Shown piece after piece: positions 47,725-59,700 of a DNA stretch of 64,000 nucleotides. A program made the translations under genes and the position numbers. The notes under the pieces are model-generated. The model was not told where the DNA came from, did not search any database, and was given only the letters and a program-made list of their open reading frames with translations. Numbering within the stretch: position 1 is the stretch's first letter; each line of letters starts with the position of its first letter. The stretch comes from Angiostrongylus vasorum. Taxonomy: Eukaryota; Nematoda; Chromadorea; Rhabditida; Metastrongylidae. The DNA is taken from positions 1,730,835 through 1,794,834 of the forward strand of contig JADANN010000450.1 of the NCBI GenBank assembly GCA_018806985.1, written 5' to 3'.

Positions 47725-50700
47725 CTAAATCTGTTGTGTTCTAAATTCAATTCAAAAAGAATGAAGGATATGCGTTTGACGTTGATCAATTTTTACTGAT
47801 GCGCCTTGTATATCGACTTTAATAAGAAGTGATTTATTGCAAAGTTATTCCATACAATGATTTCTGGTGGCCTATTGATGCATCATAACGGTACTTTTTT
47901 CTACCTCCTCAGACTAGTTTGGTACCAGTTTGGCGACTTTGGAGGCATGCGAACTTGCGTTGGGCAAAGAGCGAAATAACACCAGCTATCAAATGTGGAA
48001 AGGGTTATCTCGTCTAGCAATACTTTACATGCCGATATAGAAAGATGAGCATCTGCTGGTACAAAATAAGAAGGACCATGCTCAGATGAACTAAGCAAGA
48101 GAGCCACATGAAGTGAATACTATTTATGATGGTTGAAAAGAATAACAATTCAGATCATCAGTAGAGAAATGTAAAGAGTAGGTTTCCGCGTAGAAACGAA
48201 TTTTATGAGAAAAACAATTCGCTTAATGACTGAAAATTCGAAAGTTTGCTGCTGGAAAGATAAATATTAGTACAGGCTTCCGGTCACTTATGGTCAAGCA
48301 ATGACCTTTGATGAGGATAAGATCATGATTTAACTTAAAAGTGCTTGAAAAGGGCTACAGAGACCAGTACATCTAATAAAATAACCATAACAGAGTTCTA
48401 TGTTAATATTGGACTTTGGTAAGTGTTTGAGTAATTTGGGGTCAAAATCTACGAATGTGAGCAAAACTGGTAAAAAAACTATCCTATTTTGCCATTACGA
48501 ACAGGGTTGTCAGCGATAGCAGAGGTTTAGAAGACCATACGTAAAGCCCTTGGGCTTTTTGTCAATTAAATCCAAACGATCGTTTAGTGCAAATGCCACT
48601 GCATACAGGTGGGCAGTAGAAAAGATATGCAAAACTTCCGCTCGGTTTCTTCGAGGATCACACACAGTCGTCCCTGCCATAAAAAGAACTCCTACTTATC
48701 ATGAACACATGAGCTTTGCCTATTATACTTCATTTGCTTAAATCCAGAGCACCTAGACAACGAGAAGGCAATACGATTGTTGCACCGTATGCCAAGGTCG
48801 AAGTGCTAGACATCGGCAATCACCTCCCATTAGGACTTTTTTTGGACTCCTGCAGCCACGCAAACTAACATACTTTTTAAGAAGATTCCCAAAATAGACA
48901 GTGCCTCTGCAAATACCTCAATGATCTATTGCGAGAAACAGTTATGCACCTTTTTTCTTCAAGTTGACGAATCACTTGCATGTGCTGCAGCAGACACCAA
49001 GCCCTTTTATCCCTCCGGTAGCTGGAAATTGCTACCGGACTTGTTTGGGAAAAGTTCGCTCTCTGCAATCCAAGTGGGAACGCTCTAGCCTGCCTATTTC
49101 AATACTCCAGGGAAAATCGACTCCACATCATTCAACGACATTGGAGATGAAAGAAAAATCCTCAAGCAGCAGCTAAAGCCACACGTAAAAGTTGGAAGGC
49201 CATCGTGGATGATGGATGCGATAAAACGCATCGAATGTGAAAAGTGCTGAGATCCGCATGGTAGCTGTGGAGAGGAGTCGTATAAAAATAAAACAAATAG
49301 AAAGTTTATGAGTGTTCCCAGCTTGCGACTAGGTTTTCTAACAGACGACGGAGGTAGTTTCTGACACTTACAACTGACTAGGTTTTTACGATGAATGCAT
49401 GACTCCTTTTTTCGCTTGTGCGATTCTCTTTATAACCAGAGTTCTCATCATTCTACAAAGACATGCCCACCGTTTTGAATGGTTATAGTAGTGACATCGA
49501 AATCCCATAAGCTGATAGAATGATTGAGAAAAAAAGAACTGTTCATTGTCACCTTGACCATGTCATAAGAAAAAAAGTGCAACATGGGAATGAACTCAAA
49601 GGTGGGTGGCCAGATTATTTTTAGTCCTGCGACTTCACAGTTCATTTATTTCTTTTTCACGTTAAGCAAAACGAACAGCTCTGAATGCTCCGCTTTTGGA
49701 CTGCAATGTGGTCATGTAAGAATGATTGAGAAAAATGAGAATAGCACTTTAATTCGGAGTTGAGCTTAAGGAAGACAGAGGAAACACCTGGCCTCACACC
49801 CCTTCATTCCACTTCCCGCTTCTACCCACTTTTATGACTTTTATGTATCACAGCTAGTCTCCTGATACTCTGCTATCGACGTAGGTCCAAGCTCCAGAAT
49901 CCTTTCTCACATCAGTAAAGCGGATAATGACAACTTCAGCCTATCGGGCGCACATAAAATAAGGCTAATGGCACTTTTATCCTGCTTAATACTGCCCCCG
50001 CTTTCATGTGTTTGCGGTGGTGAACGAGTGCGCTATTATCTTTATTCACTATCCCAGATCAATTCTCTTGACGGTTGATTGCTGATGGCACTGATCGATA
50101 GAAAACTAGCTGTGAGACAGGCGAAATGAAAGACAGCATGGTGCGGTGGTTAACGCGTTAGCGTTCGGAAAAGGTAATAGCTCGTTCTTTCCCCTATCGC
50201 GGACACCTGCGGTCTGGAGTTTTGCAAATATCTCAGCATCTTTGTGGTTGTATCACACATAATACCTTGCCTTGGAAAAAATGTAAAAGGCAGTGAATAA
50301 AAAAGTTAGCATTTTCAGGAGACTATCGTAAGCTCCAAGGTTTCGAGCACACACGACTGCCAACACAATGTTCACGTTCTTTCATAAATATCCTGGAACA
50401 AAAGTGCTCTAGCAAATAGCAGTTGTCATTGGATCTTAGTCGAGACCCTTCATAATCGATAAAACAGGTCGAAGGTATTAACTCGCAAAAAACCACCAAC
50501 GATGAATTAGAGAATCGCGACGAGTAAGTAGTGATTCGCACTCCGAGGCTGCCTTCCTTATTACCAATTTGTTTTGTATTTCTTCTAATATTTTTTATAA
50601 ACCTGTGAGTATCCATCAGTGAAGACAACGATAAATTTCTGGGCATTCTTCCGCGCTCCGTGTTTCGGATTCGCAAATTCTTTGACAGCGTGACGAATCG

Positions 50701-53700
50701 CTTCACCGGTTCTAGTTGTTCCTCCAGTTGTCTCATTGTGAAAGAGCTCTCTAAACATTTTTTTTGATTCATTCAAAGTATTTATGCTTTTTTGATAAGT
50801 GGTCTCGGAATACTTCCATTCTGCAACTACAAGTTTATGTTCTGATTGAAGTAGTACTTACTCGATTAGATTGTCTTTCTTTTTGTGCTTGTCCAGATGG
50901 AAGAGGGTTTCTGTTCGTCCTGGTCCCGAATATTTTATGAGCGACACCTTAACATCGGGATTAAATGTGTTCGCGCATGTCGTTTGGAAGATGAGTTGAG
51001 GAACTAAAACTTGTTTTCTCTTTCACAAATAAGTCTACTGTTTGGTTTAGAGCCAGTCGTCTGAAACAGAGGACGATAGAACTTGGGATCGTCCGCACTG
51101 AAGTGCCTCCTCACTAAATTGTACAATTCCACTTATATTCCTGCTTCCATCATTTATAATATTTTTTCAACGTATTTCGTAATGCTATGTAATGATGAAG
51201 AGCAGATAGATGTCTGGTCCTTTGCAACAGTTCTTGAATTAGCAATAACAACCGCCGCTCCATTTTGCTGAGTTGTCTTGAAAGATTTCTTTTTCAATCT
51301 GGTATATATGAATGGACGAAATGACCACGCTACCAACATTATCTAATTCGTTAGGTATTTTTAGTTGCTTAAACACGTCGACCATCAATTTAGTTCTTTC
51401 CCCTCCAGATACATCGAAAATTTCTTTGAACTTCCGTTTACTTAGGCAACGCCGACCGCGTTTCATTGTTCGCAGACGCAAATGTGATACTTTGTTTACT
51501 TACCTACTTGATATTTGATACTTGAATGGCCCGTCATCACTCGTAGTGCGGGCCCCAGCATAATCTCCATTTTTTCGGAGATTTGCTGACTAAGCCATTG
51601 TGGCTCCCTGAAATCCCGAAGACAGCCTGGCCAAAGTCTCTCCCAGGTCTTCACCACCACAGGCAGTCGCAGCTCTTGTGGATCAGAGGGAGATTTGCCG
51701 CCATGCGAGTTTGATGCCAGGATGGTGGTGGATCCTGATATTGGTCTCACTCTTAGCTAGGCTTCGTGATGAAAACGCCGGACTCCTTCTCAGCTTAGGA
51801 GACCTTGCCAGGAAATGAATCGCTCGCTGTACATCGCAGTCCGACATCAAAGAACACCTCCCAGCCACAATGAACCGGTAAACCGTTGGGAGGGCTTAGG
51901 AACCGTTGGATACTTTGTTTAACGAAATCAATTATGCCGAAATGATCTGGAATATGAAATTCAGGCCAATTTTTTGTGCCTCGTAGATCTTGATGGATGT
52001 GCTATCCCACTACTAGTAGTGGACAATGATAAGTGTAAGTCATCCAGAGCTGGATATGATGAAATATCTTACCCGTACGGCATTGGGTGCTATTGGTAGC
52101 TTTCCCACAGTAGCTGCAGCCACATCCAAATAACTGCAAAAAGATTTCCATTATGAAGTGGTGTATTTCAAATTCTTGACGAAGATGATGTTCAAAATAA
52201 GGTTACAGTAAAGTAATAATAAAATTTGAACACAAACTGTTTACTACTATTTCCATTGCTGTCTGAGAAATCCATGAGGAAGATCACGTCAGCGACACAA
52301 CCTTAACCTGTTTTTGTTACTGACTGTAATTGTATGCATAGGGAATAGTCTAAAAAGAAACCTAGGAAAAAAAATTCGATATAGGTGAGATTAAAAGGAA
52401 TTTTAAACGGCTTCGGGGTTGTCAAAAACTTCGAGATGGTTGCATCATTTTAGTTCTTGTACTGGACGTGAGCCACGAGAAACAGTACAACATGATGGAG
52501 TCGTGCAGGGGGGCGTTCGTCACGGTTGGTCCGTTCCACTTCGTGTACTTTTATTGGTCTTCTTTACATCCCCTCTTTGTACTCTAGTGGAAACCCCTAT
52601 AGAGCGTTCTATAACGTATTCGAATATAATCCACCTCATAACCTCTTAAAAATCAAATATAAACCTTTTTGCCGCATTAGTTTTTTCGCAATCTAACAGA
52701 GATTTAAAGACGAATATGGAATCTATAAGAGTCTTTGGCTCAAGCTAAAGGTAACTCATTGTATCATAAACCCCACATAAATCTAATGCGAATCCACTGA
52801 CTGCACAAGAAACTAGGATTTAGTTGGCCGGGTTGAGGATTGAACTATCCATCTGTGAGCAGTGATGTATTATTTCTCAGCGCCGCATTATTATGGCGTA
52901 CCAATTGGAACTCGCTGGGTCGTTGTAGTAGGTTTCGTTGTTGTTGAAATTCTTGGTGCACTGATGATTCGAGTGGTGGTAGACCTAGAATATTAAATTT
53001 CTTGTCCATTAAGAAATGAATACTATTTCTTAAGAGTTTCTCTGGCATTTGGGCTGGATTTACTTAATAACATTCCATTGGACTCTATGGAACAAAATAT
53101 GGGAGTCATTTACTGGAGGCTTTTTCCAAACTGTCTCCATTTGTACATTCTACTCCTTCAACTGAACTTTTAAGCCTAAACGATCTGCAAGGTGAAAACC
53201 ACGCAAGCACGCCCATTCACGCATGCATGAATATGATTATCTGTAGAAAGGAAGTATAATTAAACCTGGCGTAAACCAAACAAGAATCCTATTCCCTGAA
53301 TTTAACTCCTTATCTTAGCACCAGTTTGTGGTCCGCAATTACTAACTATCTACTATTTGGGCACGTACTGATGGACCTAACCAGTTGGTAGAGCAAGAAG
53401 GACTACGAAAGAAATTCCCGGAAGTGTTAAAAGAAACTTTATTTAATTTAAGAGATCAGTCATTGCTCAACTTTGATAAGGCTCAAATCTTTGAGGTTTT
53501 TGTGGCAAATGAGTTGTTGTATGACTCAACAAACGTGAATATGTTTCAATACGCGTGAAACGTGAAGACGTGGCGAACTTCGGTAGCGTGGATTTTCTGA
53601 AAGTCAAGACGATTGCTATTATTGAAACCGATTACGCATGTGTGAAATCCCTTTCGAGAGTAATCAGAAAAAAACTAGTGATTATAGAAGCTTCGGCAGT

Positions 53701-56700
53701 TTCTACCTAAACGATTACCATACATGACCTTTAAAAGCAATAACCATAAGGTATTGTATAGCCTTGGGCATTTAATAGTTGAATCTCTTACCAAGCCCAT
53801 CCAAATCCGTCATTGTAATATTCTGAGTACTTTTGAATATCATCATTCTTGACCATTAATGTTATTATTGCTCTTTGCTAATATTATACAATCCACGCCT
53901 GTATACCAGTACTCTTTAGTCGTCGACTAGAACCCTTCTTCTAAAGTTTTTTTGTTTGTTCGCCATGAACATACGAAGCACCTGGAATTATCTAGTGGGA
54001 AATATGCAAGGTGCATCCGTCAACACTTTCGCGCCGACGCCTAATTTCCAGCCTTCATCGACCGACCTGCTGCTTTTTGAAAATAAACAATAATTTATCG
54101 ATAACTAGAGGATTTCATGGGTTGTGAACATAAACGGATTGTAGAGAAAGACGTTGTTCAAGTGTTCGATGGTATAAACGATATTTATGGTGCTATTTAC
54201 TATATGTTGCCGTGATCATTCAAGCACGTTACTGTCAGCACTCGGAAGTGTTTTGCACTTACGTGTCTCTGTTTCGGTGTTTTTTATACTCATACACTCT
54301 ACACGATAGGTATCATTCAATGCAGCAACTAGAATTGAAACATTCGGTGTTTTCTTCAGCAAGCAGACATGAGGTTGGTAGCATAGAATTTATTAGGACA
54401 ATAGCTGATGTTCCAGCGGTTTCGCCTTCAGAGCCTGGAAAAGTCAACCTGACATGGGATCTACTCAACCAAACACTTCCATAACCATAGCAGATAAAAC
54501 TTAACACACAAATTTGCATTCGCATAAGAAACAGCTTCATTTAAACACCCACCGTTTATTCGTTGTAAGTATTCCAATTAGTTGGTGGACAGCAGCTGCG
54601 CAGAGTAATATACGGGCGAGGACTGTGCCTGTGTCAGGTCATTGAATCAGCCTGAGGTATGGCGCTAGGTCACGCATGATGACAAGCCACTCCTCCTTGC
54701 AGTTCATTCCTGCACTATTATAGTTTATTCAAAACGCTTCAAGAGTTTTACGCGCTGGTGTTTTCGATTCCTGCGTGAAGACAGTGACTCCACTTCAAAA
54801 TCTCGATTTTTTTTGAAGTGTTTTGGAACAATTCCAAAAAATTCAAAACTGAACCTCAAGGAGGAGTGTCTTGTCACCACGCGTGACCTAACGCCATACC
54901 TCAGGCTGATTCAATGACCTGACACAGGCACAGTCCTCGCCCATATATTACTCTGTGCGATTGCTGTCCACCAGGTAATTGGAATACTTACGAGTAAACG
55001 GTGGATGTTTAAATGAAGCTGTTTCTTATGCGAATGCAAATTTATTTGTTAAGTTTTATCTGTTAGGGTTATGAAAGTGTTTGGTTGAGTAGATCCCATG
55101 CCAGCTTGACCTTTCCAGGCTCCGAAGAAGGCGAAACCGCCGAAACATCAGCCATCGTACCCCAATAAATTCTATAATACCAACTACGTGTCTGCTTACT
55201 GAACAGAAGGTCGGTTTTGAGAACTGAAATAGTAGCGGATTAGCACCAAAGTTTCTGGTTAGTGAACTCGTTCGGAAAATGGTTTCTATGTGTTTCTAAA
55301 TGCAGAATAAAACTTTCCCAAAGAACGCACAACACAACAACTGTGTCCTATAAGCTATTTGCTAAGGAAAAGTGTAGGAAAATAGTTCTATGTGTTAAAA
55401 TATACCACCAGAAAAAAATTGGACCAATAGGTGTGCTACCAGCAGTCTTTCAAAACTATGAGGACACCCATAGTGGTGCTTTGTCGAGTTTTCCAGGATT
55501 AACCCATATTTTTTTTCCCCTTATACACAATTACACTCATGTATGCGGGCGTAGGCGTGCTTGCGAAGAATGGATTTCGTCCCGCTGGTCGATCAGCCCA
55601 TAGCACGTAATTGAGCGGCTGGAATGGAGAGGGTCAAGTGCTTCGTGTTTGCCTCTAAGAAGTAAATTCATCAGCGATTCTAGTAGGAGCCGACAAGATG
55701 CCTGTAAAGTACTTCGCTTAGTACTATTCACTCCTGTCATACAGCTTATGATATTTAGAACTGCTTAACACCAAACCGGCGTGATTGTCCCTACATCCAT
55801 AGCTCACCCTCACCACTGGGCGAGGTAACATCACCTGAAAGCACGGCCCGCGAACTTCTCCGTCCCATTCAAGTATGTACTGCGTCACGCCATTCGCATG
55901 GATGGTGATCGCACTGTCTACATCACTTTAGCTCTTTACCTCATAAAGTAGAAGTTAATTTTTGAGCTATCTTTGCGCATAAACCGTTTATGCTTCATAC
56001 CTCACAACTGCGCGCAAGCCATTATACTATACTGTTATAATGTATCCCGTTACTCTGTTCTCACACTGTTTCTACTCGCTTCGGCTTTTTACCCCTTAAA
56101 CTTATTTCTGGATATTAGTTTTATGATGACTTCTTATCTGCTGACACCAATTCATGATTTTTACTGTAATAGGCCCTGTTTTATTGCAAGGGTACGTCCT
56201 TATTTATGTTTCACATCCTTAAGGCTATGCTACTGTATACGCTGTACATACATTTTATCTTGTAAAGTTTGCCGCTGTCTTGATAATATTATGTGTACAA
56301 ACAGCCCAATTACCCAAGTTTGGTAGTTTGGTACTGCGACCTATATGGCACCTACAAAAAGATCCATGCGGGAGGCGAGAAGAGAGAACCGACTACCATA
56401 TGAAATAACTAGCGCGCGAGCTCACTAGGCAGTTTTAGCTCGCGGTGGAGATAAATGGAGAGCACACCGATGTCAGCTCGACTCATTAGATCACTATCGA
56501 CGTAACAGATGACAGAGATGATTGCTTCTTCAAATTATACGTAGGTAAATTTAAGCGGATGTTTCAGTTATTTACGTCTTCGAGTACTAACTAAATTAGT
56601 AAAATCAAAATATAAGAAGTCTCCGAAGAGCTCGAGATATGTTTTATAGAATACAGTAAAGTTAAATAAGTATTACACCTTGTCGTCAACGTCCTGAAAC

Positions 56701-59700
56701 CTGTGTGTGTTTGCACGATATGAGATATTGGCGGCGGAGTCACGGTTCTCGTTACTTCCTCTTTCTGCTTGTCTTTACGCCGAAAAATCGGCCGAATTCT
56801 CGGACCAGGGACAGTTACCGGTCTAAATAAGTTGTGTTCTAAATTAACAGTCCAAATAAGTAGTATAAGTTCTTAACGAACTGAGATAAATTTACATGCA
56901 GTTTCTATTGTGGAATACATACTAGAAAATACAATGAATTTTATCTAGAACTACTCGGCATGAGGATTCTTCTTAACATCGAGAAATAACCTGTTTACTG
57001 AAACGAAGACTACAATGTTTCAAAAGCTTTGCTCGAGAGCATTTCGCAGTCAGAGCAACCTTTTTTCGGCAATTTTCCTAGATCTACAGCAACGTACGAA
57101 GTTTCATTACACTAATCTAAACCATGAGTATTTCTTGTAAATGGATCGAAATAGTAATCCCTTCAGAATTTTTGTGCCTCTATTCGTCATCTCTTTTTTG
57201 TTGGCCAAGTAGGCAAGAGATAAAAAACTACCTTCTCGTTGTCGGTGGTCGAGTGGTCTTCGAAAATGGCAATGTTACACGATGAGTACTTGTCGAGAAC
57301 GGCTGCTGATTGACTGGTGAACGTCGTTCAACGTTCGCTACGCCCTTAAAAAGTTCTCCCTGTTTCTCATATAGTTGTTTTTCACTCTCACTCATACCAA
57401 CCATCACTTTATACTAACCATTACGTACTTCAACGATTAGTTTATTGTCTGGTTTAGTCATTGTAAAGCAACTTTCATTTAACCTCGGTGTAAGCGACCA
57501 ACGTACCCTGTTTTTTTTAATAAGCTAACACGAGTTTGTTACCAAATATTTATTCTGCTAACGTTTCGAGGTTTTCATCTTCCTCAGAGCCGATAATTCC
57601 ATTCGACATCCACAATCGTTTTTTCTTCTCGATGCGGTATCTTCGTAACCGTAGCGAGTCGAATGTTTTTCAGTGGAGCACCGCTCAAATCTTAATCTCA
57701 GTCTGACTGGTTTAGTTTATTCGTTCATTGTCATATGTTTACCACATTGAGAACATATCATGAGAACGGTCATCTGTGGACCATTGATGACGGCCAATAC
57801 AGCTCTAAAAAATGAGGGCGTCGAAACGTCAGGTGAATAAACATCTTTTATTAACCTTATGTTAGGTTCATAATCCAAGGAAACATTGAGGACAGTTTGA
57901 GCCATATATAGGCTTCCCCTTAGGTGGTATATTTCCATGGACTTAAGTTTGTTTCAGCACTTCTATCGAAAAAATAGAGCTGGAAGAATTCTTAGGCTCC
58001 AGGAATTCTTATTGTGTTATAGAAAACCTTGTTTTCAGAAGATGATAAGCCTCCTGCCAACTCAAAGGAATTGGTGTACCCTGTGGTAGCTATCTGCAGG
58101 ACAAGGTAGCACGAGTTTCTTGGCATTCCCGCAAAAAAAGTAATTATATGAGAAAGACGGTGTAGCAACTCTTTTTGCTACTCAGCTGTCCAACGTGGCA
58201 TTTACTTATTAAGGGGCGGACAGCACAGTAGTAGTGATACTAGTAATCACGAGCACGGTGCTGGCTCGATCCCGCTCCGGGATAGCCAAACCTCTCATCT
58301 CTCCGGAGTCGGAAAATTGGTACCGGAATTGTCGGGAAAAATCGCTCTCTACACTCCAATTAGGAACGTTTTAGCCCGGCTACCCCCGCACTACAATGAG
58401 AGTCGGCTCCACCAGCATTCTACGACATTTAAGATGAGATGAATTTTCTCAAGCGGCGGCCGAAGCCACTCGTATGAGTTCGAGGACGTTCGTTGATGAT
58501 GGATGCGAGGAAACGAATAGAATGTGAGAAGTTCTGGGATCCGCATCCTAGATGTGTAGACGGTCATATAAAATAACAGCTATTCATCGCCTGATTGCAC
58601 AACAAAAACTCTCCTCATGGTTGAATAGTTTCGCTGACGAACTATTGTAATAGTATTTACAATGCAATATTGTTTTTACGCTTCAACACAAAGTATTATT
58701 GTAATAACTATTTGATCTTACCAGTTGCTTTGTATCGCATGTGATAAGATCGTTGAAAGATTTGCCATCTCTTACGAAAAGTTCGTTGAATCTGCCAAAT
58801 AAAAGAAAATTGACCCAACAGTTAGAACGTGGAAATACTCTTTACAGTACAAGCGTGATTTAAACACAACACATTTATTTTAACTTTATTATTTACTGCC
58901 TACTCTTTTTAACGGCAGGGTATATTGCGAAATACAACTTCAACGATACTGACACACGTGCAAAACCCCCAGACCTTAGGTGTCTGCGATGGGGAACGAA
59001 CGCGCTATTGTCCTTTCCGGGGAGTAGCGCGTTCACCACCACACTATGATGGTCCTCCGTTTCGCCTGTCTCTCAGCTAGTTCTATTGATCTTTTGCCAT
59101 CAGCAATCATCCGTCAAAGGGATTGATCTGGGGAGCCCATATCGGCATTGAACCCAGTTAAGCTAAGGCTATAGTTATAATCACAATTTTAATTTTGTTA
59201 TTTACTGCCCACAGCACATATCCAAACTAAAGATGGGGAAACAAATTTGTGATAAGGATTTCAATCGATTTTCTTCTAGTGCTTTTATATCCTTGTAGGC
59301 TTTTTTTCTTTACTACATGATAGTACGGTTTTGGATGAACACTTACAATGCCAGCAAAAAGTCCTCGCAGAACCTACAAGCCTTTCGAAATTGCTTTTGA
59401 TGAAGGAAATAAGCTTTTAAATGCAATGCGCAGTTTCAAACCATATACAATCCTTAAGTCTAGTTTTCCTCCTTAAGTTAACTTAATAAATAAACATGTA
59501 TATGGTAAGGTTCGATAAAAATCTGGAATATCCATTCCAAAAAGGAAGTGGATTTCCCAATGGTAGAGATGCCGTTCAATAATAAGCGCGAGATAGTGGT
59601 TCGAGCCAGAATAGACCAACCAAGTCTCCTATCCATCCGGGTCGGGAAGTTTGTACCAGATTTGTCTGGGACGGGCTACCTATATTCCAACAAAACATTG

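Noticed and set aside
50826..50862. Strong ttgcag acceptor for the VWA exon at 50.8 kb
   Set aside because: It leaves an intron of only about 36-41 bases and puts the exon out of frame with 50862; the later acceptor at 50787 keeps phase.
55973..56326. A 117-codon plus-strand frame rich in Cys, Tyr and Leu
   Set aside because: T-rich intronic sequence, no splice signals or domain, and lies within a gene V intron.
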